In this document: one piece after another, positions 27,727 through 36,473 of the stretch
Position numbering within the stretch: the stretch's first letter is position 1
Layout: each line of letters opens with the position of its first letter
Source: Novosphingobium rosa NBRC 15208
Lineage (GTDB): Bacteria > Pseudomonadota > Alphaproteobacteria > Sphingomonadales > Sphingomonadaceae
Reading direction: 5' to 3'
DNA length: 64,000 bases
NCBI RefSeq assembly: GCF_001598555.1
Contig: NZ_BCZE01000050.1
Location: 1-64,000, forward strand
Translations under genes and position numbers: made by a program
The notes under the pieces: generated by a model
What the model saw: only the letters and a program-made list of their open reading frames with translations
Databases searched by the model: none
Told to the model about the DNA's origin: nothing

Positions 27727-27998
27727 CCGATGAACGCCATATTGCGGCGCATCTGACCACCGTGGCCGATGTGCTTCACGAACTGGCCGCCGAGATCGAG
27801 GATCTGGGCACGGTGCTGTGCATCGACCCCGCCGTGATGAGCAGCCATCTGCGCACGCTGCAGTCGATCGATCTGATTGCCCAGAAGCAGCGCTGGCTGG
27901 CCACGCTGCTACAGGCCGACTGCCCCTTGTCCGCCGTGAACACCATCGGGGTGGAGGCGCTGAAGGCGCGCTTTTCGCCGCCCAGCGGGCCGAACTAA
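27723..27998 (+). CDS. Hypothetical protein at end of chemotaxis operon
   Basis: 91 residues, predicted mostly helical, not recognised. It overlaps cheW by four bases (GCATGACC context), so it is translationally coupled to the chemotaxis operon. A repeated hydrophobic pattern (VADVLHELAAEIEDLGTVLC and SHLRTLQSIDLIAQKQRWLA) is consistent with a helical bundle or coiled coil. CheZ-like phosphatase activity is conceivable from place and size, but no CheZ or CheX motif is visible. Confidence 0.7.
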   Translation: MTDERHIAAHLTTVADVLHELAAEIEDLGTVLCIDPAVMSSHLRTLQSIDLIAQKQRWLATLLQADCPLSAVNTIGVEALKARFSPPSGPN

Positions 27999-28005
27999 CC
28001 AGCCA

Positions 28006-28551
28006 TCAATGCAGGGCAATGCCTGCGGGGCGGCGATAGGGATCGTCCCGCAGGGGATCGGTCGCGGCCAGAGCCGTGTCGCCGGCCAGAGGGGCATCGC
28101 CAAAGGCAGAGGCCTCGCAGCGAATCATCGGCGCCTCAACCTCCGGGGCGAGCGAGGCCAGCGCCGCAGCCAGCGCCGAAACCAGCGCCAGCGCGGGGGT
28201 CGTGCCCTCGCTGGTCATTTCCTCTTCCAGTCCGGGCAGCAGCACCGAGGCCAGGCAGGTGCCATCGCCATTGCGGCTGAGCAGGAAGCTGCCGCTTTCG
28301 GGAATCAGCGCCAGCGCCGCCGTATCATGCGCGCCGGCGGACAGCAGCGTGTCGAACTGAGCCAGCGGCGGCAGGTGATCGCCCAGCAGGCTGTCGGTCT
28401 CGGGCAGGCAGGCCAGCAGGTGATAGGCCATGCGCAGCATCGCATTCTCATCCTGCACGGGCGCCAGAGCGCTCATCCGGCACAGATCGGTCAGGCGCAG
28501 CCGCCATTCGCGGATGGTGATCGGCATTCTGGTCAGCAGCGAAGCGGTCAT
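28006..28551 (-). CDS. Hypothetical protein, paralogue of the product at 37766-38218
   Basis: 181 residues from the ATG at 28551, with AAGGA eight bases upstream; an ATG two codons earlier is too close to that site. No known domain is recognised. It shares length, order and residues with the product at 37766: a Trp-containing N-terminal helix, LLSAGAHDTAALA against LLAAGAAETLALR, a SxSFxxSR segment (GSFLLSRNGDG against GFFVSRGAAG), and an Ala/Leu-rich helix. It points toward the chemotaxis operon and ends eight bases after it. Cytoplasmic, with no signal peptide or membrane helix. Confidence 0.75.
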   Translation of the reverse strand: MTASLLTRMPITIREWRLRLTDLCRMSALAPVQDENAMLRMAYHLLACLPETDSLLGDHLPPLAQFDTLLSAGAHDTAALALIPESGSFLLSRNGDGTCLASVLLPGLEEEMTSEGTTPALALVSALAAALASLAPEVEAPMIRCEASAFGDAPLAGDTALAATDPLRDDPYRRPAGIALH

Positions 28552-28884
28552 GAGCATATTCCTTGTCGTCACGACAAGCGTGCGCCCGCACAGTGCAGGC
28601 AATCAACACTGCAGTAACGACGACCCGACAAGAAAGTGTCCCAAAAAGGGGAAACCGGCGAATCCCCGCAAGCCGATTCCGCCTCCCGTGCGAAATCGGC
28701 ACAATGTCTGGCGCAATTCTCGCAGTTGCAACATCCGTAGAATCCCGTGAAATTTAGGTCTATTTCCGTAAACGATTGCAACTGCTTGCCTACTTTCTGG
28801 CCACAACTTAGCCTTTTCTATGCGCCGACTGCCACGCCGCCTCCCGGCGACTCGGCGCGCTTCAGGGACAGCCCAAGGACACTC
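28552..28884. other. Divergent intergenic region upstream of GMC oxidoreductase
   Basis: About 330 bp between a leftward hypothetical gene and the rightward sugar-locus operon. It contains GTTGCAAC-type sequences near 28725 and 28777 and the operator-like AAACGATTGCAA at 28770-28781. No gene is seen. Confidence 0.5.
28770..28781 (+). promoter_or_regulatory. Putative LacI-family operator before GMC-MFS-ROK operon
   Basis: AAACGATTGCAA matches AAACAATTGCAA upstream of the LacI-family gene (34644-34655) at 11 of 12 positions. Both contain the TTGCAA half-site common in LacI/GalR-family operators. The position, about 105 bp upstream of the oxidoreductase ATG, suits repression. Binding is inferred only from sequence. 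Confidence 0.45.
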
Positions 28885-30915
28885 ATGCCGCAGCTCTATT
28901 TCAACCACCTTCAGACCGGCTTCCTGCGCGCTCTGGCCGAAGCGCTCTTCGACGATTTCACCGAGATGGCGATCACCACCGATCAGGTGGTGGACAATCT
29001 GCAGACCATCTTCAGCATGATCGGCGGCACCAAGGCGCAAGAGATCAGCACCGCCGTCACCCTGGCCGATATCGCCATGGGCCCGCTGTTCACGGCGCTT
29101 TCCATCGAACACCGCAAGGAGCGCATCGAACACCGCATGCGCGACACAGAGTTCTATCTTTTCAAGGATATGGCCCGTCTGCGCGCGTTGCTCTATTTCA
29201 GCTATTACGGCTATTGGCAGGACGCCGAGGACGGCGACGCCATGATCGAGGGGCAGAAGGCCAATCAGGACAATCCGGTCCATCGCCAGATCGACTTCAC
29301 CCTGCCGCTGTATCGCGAGCGCACGCCGGAAGAACGCCCCCTCACCCGCATCGCCGGGCGCGACATCAACCCGCGCCATGTCATCAACCGCGAGATGGTG
29401 GCCGATGATATCGACATCATCGTGATCGGCTCGGGATCGGGCGGATCGGTTTCGGCGCGCAATCTGGCGCGGCGCGGCTACAAGGTGCTGATGGTGGAGG
29501 CCGGGCCTTTCTACCCCTCCTACAACATCACCCATGAAGAACGGGCGATGGCCTCGCATCTTTTCAAGCATGGCGCACTGCAATCCAGCAAGAACGATGA
29601 GTTCATCGTCTTTCAGGGCCGCAATGTCGGCGGGTCGCCCACGATCAACAATGGCATCTGCATCCATCTGTTCGACGATCCGCTCACCCATCCGGATGCC
29701 CCCAACCCGCTCGACCTGTGGGACACAATGGGCGCCTCGCTCGACCGCAAGCGGATGAGCGCCAGCTTCGATGCGGTGCAGGATTACCTCCAGATCCGCC
29801 CCATCGAGCCGCAATCCTCGCGCAGCAACGGCCCGCATCTGCTGCGCGGCTGGGGCAAATTCGTCACGCAGACCGATGAGGCCTGGGCGCAGCGCGCCAA
29901 GGCCGGCTGGTTCTCCAAGAATTTCGGCCCCTCGGGCACGGACGACGCCTGCGCCTATTGCGGCTATTGCAACACCGGCTGCGGCTATGGGCGGCGCAAC
30001 GGCATGGGGCAAAGCTATCTGCCCGATGCCTGCGCCAACCACGGCATGCGCATCCTCGACCGCACCCGCGTCGAGCGCATCCTCTGGCAGAAGCTGCCCC
30101 ATGGACGCCGCCGCGCCACCGGCGTGGAAATCATCGACGAGGATGGCGTGAAGCAGACCATCGCCGCGAAAAAGGGCGTGGTGGTGGCCTGCGGCACCAT
30201 CGCCTCCTCGCTGCTGCTGGACCGTTCGGATGTGGATGGCACGGGCAAGGGCATTTCGCTCAACATCGCCTCGCCCATCCCCTGCCTGATGCCCGAGGGC
30301 ACCAGCCCGGCGTGGGACGAGGACCAGATGGCCACCATGGTCGATTGCGGCGATTTCCTGCTGGAAAGCCATTTCCAGCCGCCGCTCTCCATGGCCTCGC
30401 TGATGCCGGGCTGGTTCGGCGAGATGGACCGGCGAATGCGCAACTACAGCCGGATCTGCTCGGCGGGCGTGCTGTTCCCCGGCGACCGGCGCGGGCATAT
30501 CTCGGGCGGCAAGCTGGATTTCCAGCTGGAGGAGTGGGACCGCGCCCTGCTGCGCCGCGCCGCCGCCACGCTGACCAGGGTGCATTTCGCCGCTGGCGCG
30601 CTGGAGGTGTGGCCCGCCACGCTGAAGGGACAAACCCTTTACCCCGGCGACGATATCGACGCCTTCTTCGAGGAAGCGATCCGCGCGCCGGGCGATGTCA
30701 CCCTGTCATCCTCGCACCCCCATGGCGGCAATCCGATCCATTGCGAAGCCGATGAGGGCGTGGTTGACACCGAATTGCGCGTGCATGGCACGGAGAATGT
30801 GCTGGTCACCGATGCCAGCGTCTTCCCGTCCTGCATTCGCGTGAATGCGCAATTCTCGACCATGGCCATCGCGCATTACGCCACCGGCTTTGGAGATCCC
30901 TTTGCAGGCTGCTGA
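28885..30915 (+). CDS. GMC-family FAD-dependent oxidoreductase
   Basis: 676 residues from the ATG at 28885 (AAGGA five bases upstream). An N-terminal helical extension of about 170 residues precedes the FAD-binding fold (DIIVIGSGSGGSVSARNLAR). A Cys cluster follows (CAYCGYCNTGCGYG near 355), and the C-terminal GMC signature region has the catalytic His (SSSHPHGGNPIHC) and Asn (RVNAQFSTMAIAHY). GMC enzymes oxidise alcohols, sugars or sterols; the substrate is not evident. Because an MFS sugar carrier and a fructokinase follow, a sugar or sugar alcohol is a reasonable guess. There is no Tat or Sec signal at the N-terminus, so it is probably cytoplasmic. Confidence 0.85.
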   Translation: MPQLYFNHLQTGFLRALAEALFDDFTEMAITTDQVVDNLQTIFSMIGGTKAQEISTAVTLADIAMGPLFTALSIEHRKERIEHRMRDTEFYLFKDMARLRALLYFSYYGYWQDAEDGDAMIEGQKANQDNPVHRQIDFTLPLYRERTPEERPLTRIAGRDINPRHVINREMVADDIDIIVIGSGSGGSVSARNLARRGYKVLMVEAGPFYPSYNITHEERAMASHLFKHGALQSSKNDEFIVFQGRNVGGSPTINNGICIHLFDDPLTHPDAPNPLDLWDTMGASLDRKRMSASFDAVQDYLQIRPIEPQSSRSNGPHLLRGWGKFVTQTDEAWAQRAKAGWFSKNFGPSGTDDACAYCGYCNTGCGYGRRNGMGQSYLPDACANHGMRILDRTRVERILWQKLPHGRRRATGVEIIDEDGVKQTIAAKKGVVVACGTIASSLLLDRSDVDGTGKGISLNIASPIPCLMPEGTSPAWDEDQMATMVDCGDFLLESHFQPPLSMASLMPGWFGEMDRRMRNYSRICSAGVLFPGDRRGHISGGKLDFQLEEWDRALLRRAAATLTRVHFAAGALEVWPATLKGQTLYPGDDIDAFFEEAIRAPGDVTLSSSHPHGGNPIHCEADEGVVDTELRVHGTENVLVTDASVFPSCIRVNAQFSTMAIAHYATGFGDPFAGC

Positions 30916-30981
30916 AAGAAGGCACAAAATCGAAACGCGGGCGTTCTTTTAGAACCCTGACAGGCAGGAGGAGAAAGGATC

Positions 30982-32400
30982 GTGATCCAGTCCACTCCAT
31001 CGGGCGCAGCGCAGCCTGCGCAACGGCCACGCCTGTCGCTGCTGCGCATTCTGGAGATGAATCTGGGCTTCCTCGGCCTGCAGTTCAGCTTCGGATTGCA
31101 GCAGGGCAATATGGTGCCGATCTACAGCTGGCTGGGCGCCGATCCCGCCCATATCCCGCTGCTGCAACTGGCAGGCCCCGTCACGGGCCTGCTGGTCCAG
31201 CCGCTGATCGGGGCCCTGTCAGACCGCACGCTCAGCCGCTTCGGGCGGCGCACGCCCTATTTCCTGATCGGGGCGATCACCTGCAGCCTGTGCCTGCTGG
31301 CCATGCCCTTTTCCACCTCGGTGCTCATGGCCGCCAGCCTGCTCTGGCTGCTGGACGCGGGCAACAACATCTCCATGGAGCCCTACCGCGCCTATGTCGC
31401 CGATCGGCTGAGCGAAGACCAGCACGCCAGCGGCTTCCTGATGCAGAGCGCGCTCACCAATCTGGGCCATGGCTTCGCGCATCTCAGCCCCTCGATCATG
31501 GTCTATCTGCTGGGCGTGGACAGCCATGCGATCGACGCGCACCATATTCCCGCCGTCACCCATCTGGCCTTTGTGATCGGCGCGGTGCTGTCTCTGACGA
31601 CGATCCTGTGGTCCGTGCTGCGCGTGCCCGAACTGCCCTTGAGCCCGCAGGAACAGGCGGGGATCGCCGCGGCCTCCCACTCCCCCCGCGCCACGCTGGC
31701 GGAGATCGCGGAAGCGATGCGCGCCATGCCCAAACCCATGCGCCAGATGCTGGGGATGAGCCTGTTCCAGTGGTACGCACTATGGATCTATTGGTCCTAT
31801 GCCGCGCTTTCCATCGCCCGCTCAGCCTACGAGACTGCCGACAAAACCGGCCAGCCCTTCCGCGAGGCCGTGCTGACCCAGCAGCAGATGGGCGCGCTTT
31901 ACGCCTTTATCGGCGTGGGCGCGGCGCTGGCGATGATGCCGCTGGGCCGCCGCTGGGGCCGCGCCCGCCTGCATGCCGCCTGCCTGACGCTCGCCGGGCT
32001 GAGCCTGCTGTGGCTGCCGCTGGTGGGCCCCGCGCAGGCCGATCCCGCCAGCCTGACCGCGCGATGGTTCTCGGCGCTGGCCATGCCCGGGCTGGGGCTG
32101 CATCCGGGGCTGATGCTCACCGCGCTAGGCATGGGGCTGGGCTGGTCCAGCATCATGGGCAACCCCTATGCCATCATCGCCCGCGCCATCCCGCCGCAGC
32201 GCAACGGCGTCTATATGGGCATCTTCAACATGATGGTGGTGACGCCCATGATCCTCAATTCGCTCACCTTCGGCTGGATCTACAACCATCTGCTCGGCAG
32301 CGACCCGCGCCGCGCCATCACCCTTGCCGGCGCGCTGATGCTCTGCGCCGCGCTCAGCATGATCCCCCTTTGCCGGGCAGAAGCCACCACGCGCCATTGA
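30982..32400 (+). CDS. MFS transporter, SLC45/GPH-like sugar carrier
   Basis: 472 residues with about 12 membrane helices. The first-half signature GALSDRTLSRFGRRTPYFLIG matches the SLC45-like sucrose/maltose carrier group (RxGRRRP motif), and the DAGNNISMEPYRAYVAD segment is also typical. It starts with GTG after a strong AGGAGGAG site, 66 bp after the oxidoreductase and 46 bp before the ROK kinase gene. Together they suggest uptake of a fructose-containing disaccharide such as sucrose, although no invertase or phosphorylase is adjacent. Confidence 0.85.
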   Translation: MIQSTPSGAAQPAQRPRLSLLRILEMNLGFLGLQFSFGLQQGNMVPIYSWLGADPAHIPLLQLAGPVTGLLVQPLIGALSDRTLSRFGRRTPYFLIGAITCSLCLLAMPFSTSVLMAASLLWLLDAGNNISMEPYRAYVADRLSEDQHASGFLMQSALTNLGHGFAHLSPSIMVYLLGVDSHAIDAHHIPAVTHLAFVIGAVLSLTTILWSVLRVPELPLSPQEQAGIAAASHSPRATLAEIAEAMRAMPKPMRQMLGMSLFQWYALWIYWSYAALSIARSAYETADKTGQPFREAVLTQQQMGALYAFIGVGAALAMMPLGRRWGRARLHAACLTLAGLSLLWLPLVGPAQADPASLTARWFSALAMPGLGLHPGLMLTALGMGLGWSSIMGNPYAIIARAIPPQRNGVYMGIFNMMVVTPMILNSLTFGWIYNHLLGSDPRRAITLAGALMLCAALSMIPLCRAEATTRH

Positions 32401-32446
32401 GCCCTGCCCCGCCCCCCGCTACACCAGCCCACGAAAGAGAGGTCCC

Positions 32447-33328
32447 ATGGCAGACTTTGGCCTGATCGAGGCAGGCGGCACCAAATTCGTGCTGGGCATC
32501 GCGGATGAAACCCGCACCATCCACGCCCGCCACCAGATCCCCACCACCACGCCCGCCGAAACGCTGGGCACGGCCGTGGCCTGGTTCCGGGATCAGGGAC
32601 TGATCCCCGAAGCCATCGGCATCGCCAGCTTCGGCCCGCTCGACCTCAACCGCGCCTCGCCCACATGGGGCCAGATCACCCGCACCCCCAAGCCGCACTG
32701 GACCGGCGCCGATCTGATCGCCCCCTTCACCAAGGCCTTCGCCTGCCCCGTCGCCCTCGACACCGACGTCAATGGCGCGGCCCTCTCCGAATATCGCTGG
32801 GGCGCGGGCGTGGGGCACCAGTCGCTGCTCTACCTCACCATCGGCACCGGCATCGGCGGCGGCTTCGTGAGCGCCGGAGGCCATGGAGGCACCCTGCTGC
32901 ACGGCCTCTCCCACCCCGAAATGGGCCATATCCGCATCGCCCGCCACCCGCAGGATCAGAACTACCCCGGCTTCTGCCCCTTCCACGGCGATTGCCTCGA
33001 AGGCCTCGTCGCGGGCCCCGCGGTGAAAGGCCGCTGGGACGCATCCCTGTCCGACCTGCCCACAGACCACCCCGCACACGCCATCATCGCATGGTATATC
33101 GGCCAGGCGATCTGCACCTTTCAGGCGATCATGGAACCCGCCCGCATCGTGCTGGGCGGCGGGGTGATGCATGCGCCGGGGCTGATCGAGATGGTGCGCG
33201 AAAGCGCGGTGTCATGGGGCGGCGGCTATTTTACCGGTGATCCTGCGGGGATCATCGTGCCGCCCGCTCTGGGGGATAATGCCGGGCTGCTGGGGGCCTT
33301 GGCGCTGGTTCTGGATGAAGAAGGGTAA
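32447..33328 (+). CDS. ROK-family fructokinase
   Basis: 293 residues. The N-terminal phosphate loop (IEAGGTKFVLGI) is followed by the ROK catalytic segment (ALDTDVNGAALSEYRWGAG), IGTGIGGGFV, and the zinc-binding motif (HPEMGHIRI, then CPFHGDCLEGLVAGPA near 175-190). This zinc motif with CLEGLxxGPA is characteristic of bacterial ROK fructokinases (EC 2.7.1.4) that make fructose 6-phosphate. It is in the operon with the carrier; the dispersed repeat follows immediately after its stop. Confidence 0.88.
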   Translation: MADFGLIEAGGTKFVLGIADETRTIHARHQIPTTTPAETLGTAVAWFRDQGLIPEAIGIASFGPLDLNRASPTWGQITRTPKPHWTGADLIAPFTKAFACPVALDTDVNGAALSEYRWGAGVGHQSLLYLTIGTGIGGGFVSAGGHGGTLLHGLSHPEMGHIRIARHPQDQNYPGFCPFHGDCLEGLVAGPAVKGRWDASLSDLPTDHPAHAIIAWYIGQAICTFQAIMEPARIVLGGGVMHAPGLIEMVRESAVSWGGGYFTGDPAGIIVPPALGDNAGLLGALALVLDEEG

Positions 33329-33337
33329 AGAGAGAAA

Positions 33338-33575
33338 GGCGAGGGCCACCGCCCTCGCGCTCCCTTTACTGTCTACGTTGCGCGCAACCTATCCGGCAGG
33401 CGCGAATTCATAGCGCCGCAGGCTTTAAGCCCTCCGCAGCGCTTGGTTTATGGAGAACTGCCTGCGGCGCTTCACCTTGCGCAGGTGGAGAGCCAGGGCG
33501 CAACGATCGGGCGCCACGGCCCATGCAGCGGGAGACGTCATGGGAGCGCGAGGGGATAACCCCCTCGCATCTTCC
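33338..33575 (+). repeat. Dispersed nested-palindrome element, complete copy B
   Basis: 238 bp between the convergent ROK and LacI-family genes. The left end is a GCGAGGG...CCCTCGC palindrome continuing into GCTCCC; the right end is GGGAGCGCGAGGGG followed by TAACCCCCTCGC, so the ends are inverted repeats of each other and each is itself a hairpin. An inner inverted pair (GCGCCGCAGGC near 33414 and GCCTGCGGCGC near 33460) is nested inside. Left and right halves match copy C. It encodes nothing. Confidence 0.85.
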
Positions 33576-33582
33576 TTCTTGC

Positions 33583-34587
33583 TTAACTGGAAAGCCTGAC
33601 CACCAATTCCGGCTGCATCACCACGCTCTGGGTCTCCTCGCCAGCGATGCGCCGCAGCAGCATATCGACCAGATGCTCCGCCCCCCGCGTCAGTTCCTGC
33701 GCCACGGTGGTGAGGCGCGGCGAGGTCTGCTCGCCCAGCGCCAGACCGTCATAGCCGACCACCCGCACATCGCCCGGCACCGAAAGCCCCTGCTCGGCCA
33801 GCACGCGCAGGGCGCTCATGGCGATCACGTCCGAGGCCGCGACGATGCCCTGAGGGCGCTGGCCTTCCTGCGACAGGAAGCGCGCGATATCCGGGTGCGC
33901 CGCTTCCGCCACCAGATGCGCGGGCAACACGGTCAGTTGGTCGGCCAGACCGGCGCGGGCCATGGCGTCGCGCGCGCCTTCGAGACGCTGGGAGATTTCC
34001 GGTGCGCCAGGGTCACCGAAGAAGGCGATGCGCTGGCAGCCGCGCTCGATCAGGTGGCTGGCGGCCAGATCGCCGCCCTTGCGGTTGTCCGAACCGACCG
34101 AGCAATAGCTCTGTCCTGGGGTGTGGCCGCCCCAGACCACCAGCGGGCGGTAGTGGCCCGCCACCAGATCCAGCGCGGCGGACTGGTCGGACTGGCCGAT
34201 GACGATCACGCCGTCGACGCGGCCCGAGCCGGTGATGCGGTCCAGCCAGCGGTCATCGGTGGGGATCACGCGGCTGAGCAGCAGGTCATAGCCGCGCTCG
34301 GTGAGGGCGTCGGCCAGCAAGCCCAGCATGGTGATGAAGAAAGGATCGGAGATGTGCTGCCCGGTCTCGTGGCCCAGCGGGATCAGCACGCCGATGGCGC
34401 CGGTGCGCTGGATGCGCAGGTTGCGGGCCAGCACATTGGGGCGGAAGCCATGTTCATCGGCCAGCGCCTGAATACGGTCGCGCGTTTTCTGGCTGATCAG
34501 CGCCGATCCGGCCAGCGCGCGTGAAACGGTCCCTGTCGATACGCCGGCCAGTTCGGCCAGTTCCTTGATGTTCTTGATCCGGTTCAT
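33583..34587 (-). CDS. LacI-family transcriptional repressor
   Basis: 334 residues from the ATG at 34587. The N-terminal LacI helix-turn-helix (MNRIKNIKELAELAGVSTGT, then VSRALAGS) starts right at the beginning. The periplasmic-binding-protein-like effector domain has the family pattern (GAIGVLIP, GVIVIGQ, GIVAASDVIAMSALRVL, VRVVGYDG). It is convergent with the transporter-kinase operon and probably represses it; a 12-bp sequence upstream of this gene also lies upstream of the oxidoreductase gene. The ligand is likely a sugar or sugar phosphate. Confidence 0.92.
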   Translation of the reverse strand: MNRIKNIKELAELAGVSTGTVSRALAGSALISQKTRDRIQALADEHGFRPNVLARNLRIQRTGAIGVLIPLGHETGQHISDPFFITMLGLLADALTERGYDLLLSRVIPTDDRWLDRITGSGRVDGVIVIGQSDQSAALDLVAGHYRPLVVWGGHTPGQSYCSVGSDNRKGGDLAASHLIERGCQRIAFFGDPGAPEISQRLEGARDAMARAGLADQLTVLPAHLVAEAAHPDIARFLSQEGQRPQGIVAASDVIAMSALRVLAEQGLSVPGDVRVVGYDGLALGEQTSPRLTTVAQELTRGAEHLVDMLLRRIAGEETQSVVMQPELVVRLSS

Positions 34588-34885
34588 ATTGTTTTTTGCC
34601 GCTGCCGGCCCCCTCTTGGCGCGCGTTGTTTTCTGCGACTTACAAACAATTGCAAGGTATTTCTTCATCGTGGGTTCAGGCAAGGGTGCGGCGCAGTTGC
34701 CCCATAGGCGCCTGCGATGGAATTAGGGCGCGGAAACAGGGCGATACCGCACCATATCGTTTCATCGCGGCGGTCGGTCATTCAGGCGCGGCGCGACGCT
34801 GGCGTTCACCCTTTGCTCACGATAAAAGAGTCATAAAAACGCCCGGACGTCCGCCCGTGGAAGGCGTCATAAGGCAAACCGCCCC
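34588..34885. other. Divergent intergenic region between LacI-family gene and DUF1800 gene
   Basis: About 300 bp. It contains the LacI-type operator candidate at 34644-34655 on the repressor side. No coding sequence is supported. Confidence 0.5.
34644..34655 (+). promoter_or_regulatory. Putative autoregulatory LacI-family operator
   Basis: AAACAATTGCAA lies about 57 bp upstream of the repressor start and includes the palindromic core CAATTG. It matches 11 of 12 bases of the site at 28770. Autoregulation is common in this family; inferred from sequence only. Confidence 0.45.
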
Positions 34886-36472
34886 ATGTCGATAACACGC
34901 TCGATGAACACCGCACTGATCGCCACCAGCCGCTTTGGTCTGGGCGCCGGCCCGCAGGACGCGCGCATCGATGATCCGCGCCGCTGGATCGAGGATCAGT
35001 TCGTGCGTTACCAGGCCGCCATCGGCGGTGCCGATCTGCTGGCCAGCGCCACGCAGATCTCGCAGGATCTGATGGATTATCAGGCGGCGCAAAAGGCGTT
35101 CAATCAGGCCAAGACGGCGCAGGCCAAACTGGCGGCGAACGGCGCTCCCGCGATGCCGCCCCCTGGCGCCTCCGCCATGCTGCCCATCACCGCGCCCCCG
35201 AAACCGACAGGCTTCACCCCGCCCCCGCCGATGGGCATGGCCCCCGCCGCGATGCCCGCGGCAATGCCAGCCCCGCCCGGCGCCTTGCCGCCCGCACCCA
35301 AATCCATCGTTCAGGCGCAATATTACCTTCAGGCCGGTCGCCGCATCCGCAATGCCGTGACCACCGACACGCCTTTCGTCGAGCGGATGGTGCATTTCTG
35401 GTCCAACCACTTCGCAATCTCCACCGAACAGATGGCGGTGCAGGGCCTTGGCGGGCTGATGGAGTTCGAGGCGATCCGCCCCCATGTGCTGGGCCGCTTC
35501 GAGGATATGCTCTTTGCGGTCGAGCGCCATCCGGCCATGCTGCTCTATCTGCAGCAGGCGCAATCCTCGGGCCCGGGCAGCAAGGTGGGGCTGGATGCGG
35601 CGAAGCATGGCCGCAAGGTGGGGTTGAACGAAAACCTCGCGCGGGAAATCATGGAGCTGCACACGCTGGGCGTGCGCAGCGGTTATACGCAGGCGGATGT
35701 CACCGAATTCGCCCGCGCGCTGACCGGCTGGACCGTGACCGGCATCGCGCGCGGCGGCCTGCCCAAGGCGCTGACCGATCCGCTGCCGGTGGGCAGCTTC
35801 GTCTTCGTCGACACAATCCATGAGCCGGGTGCGCGCAAGATCCTTGGCAAGACCTATGCGCCGCAGGGCGAGATGCAGGGCCGCACCATTCTGGCCGATT
35901 TCGCGCGCCACCCCGCCACCGCTCACCATATCGCCACCAAGCTGGCGCGCCATGTGGTGGCCGACGATCCGCCGCCCGCGCTGGTCAAGCATCTGGCGAA
36001 GGCCTATCTCTCCAGCGACGGCGACCTGCCCACGCTCTATCGCGCGCTGATCGAGGCCAAGGAGGCGTGGAAACCGAGCCCCGCCAAATTCCGCGATCCA
36101 TGGCTGTGGACCATCGCCGTGTACCGCGCGCTGGGCCCGGCGGGCGCCGAGGCGCTGGGCAAGACCAACGACCATGCGCTGGTCGACAGCCTGACCGATC
36201 TGGGCCAGACGATCTGGCGCCCCGGCTCGCCTGCCGGTTACGATGACATCGCCGCCAGCTGGGCGGCCCCCGATGCGCTGCTGCGCCGGGTCGAGCTGGC
36301 CAGCCGGGTGGCGGGGCAGGCCGGCGCCTCGATCCGCGATCCGCGCGCTTTGGCGCAGCATCTGTTCAGCAGCGACCTCTCGCCCGCCACCGCCGCCGCC
36401 GTCGCCGGGGCGGAATCGCCGCGGCAGGGGCTGGCGCTGCTGCTCGTCTCGCCTGAAATGCTGAGGTGCTGA
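34886..36472 (+). CDS. DUF1800 domain-containing protein
   Basis: 528 residues of the DUF1800 family: RFGLGAGPQDARIDDPRRWI at the start, WSNHFAIS, ENLAREIMELHTLGV, FARALTGWTV and the C-terminal helices. Function is unknown. A Pro/Met/Ala-rich insertion of about 55 residues (about 88-140) interrupts the first part. There is no clear signal peptide; a second in-frame ATG is six codons in. The next gene, one base after the stop, is a Tat-exported DUF1501 protein. The two families are frequently encoded together and are thought to act as a pair. Confidence 0.88.
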   Translation: MSITRSMNTALIATSRFGLGAGPQDARIDDPRRWIEDQFVRYQAAIGGADLLASATQISQDLMDYQAAQKAFNQAKTAQAKLAANGAPAMPPPGASAMLPITAPPKPTGFTPPPPMGMAPAAMPAAMPAPPGALPPAPKSIVQAQYYLQAGRRIRNAVTTDTPFVERMVHFWSNHFAISTEQMAVQGLGGLMEFEAIRPHVLGRFEDMLFAVERHPAMLLYLQQAQSSGPGSKVGLDAAKHGRKVGLNENLAREIMELHTLGVRSGYTQADVTEFARALTGWTVTGIARGGLPKALTDPLPVGSFVFVDTIHEPGARKILGKTYAPQGEMQGRTILADFARHPATAHHIATKLARHVVADDPPPALVKHLAKAYLSSDGDLPTLYRALIEAKEAWKPSPAKFRDPWLWTIAVYRALGPAGAEALGKTNDHALVDSLTDLGQTIWRPGSPAGYDDIAASWAAPDALLRRVELASRVAGQAGASIRDPRALAQHLFSSDLSPATAAAVAGAESPRQGLALLLVSPEMLRC

Positions 36473-36473
36473 T

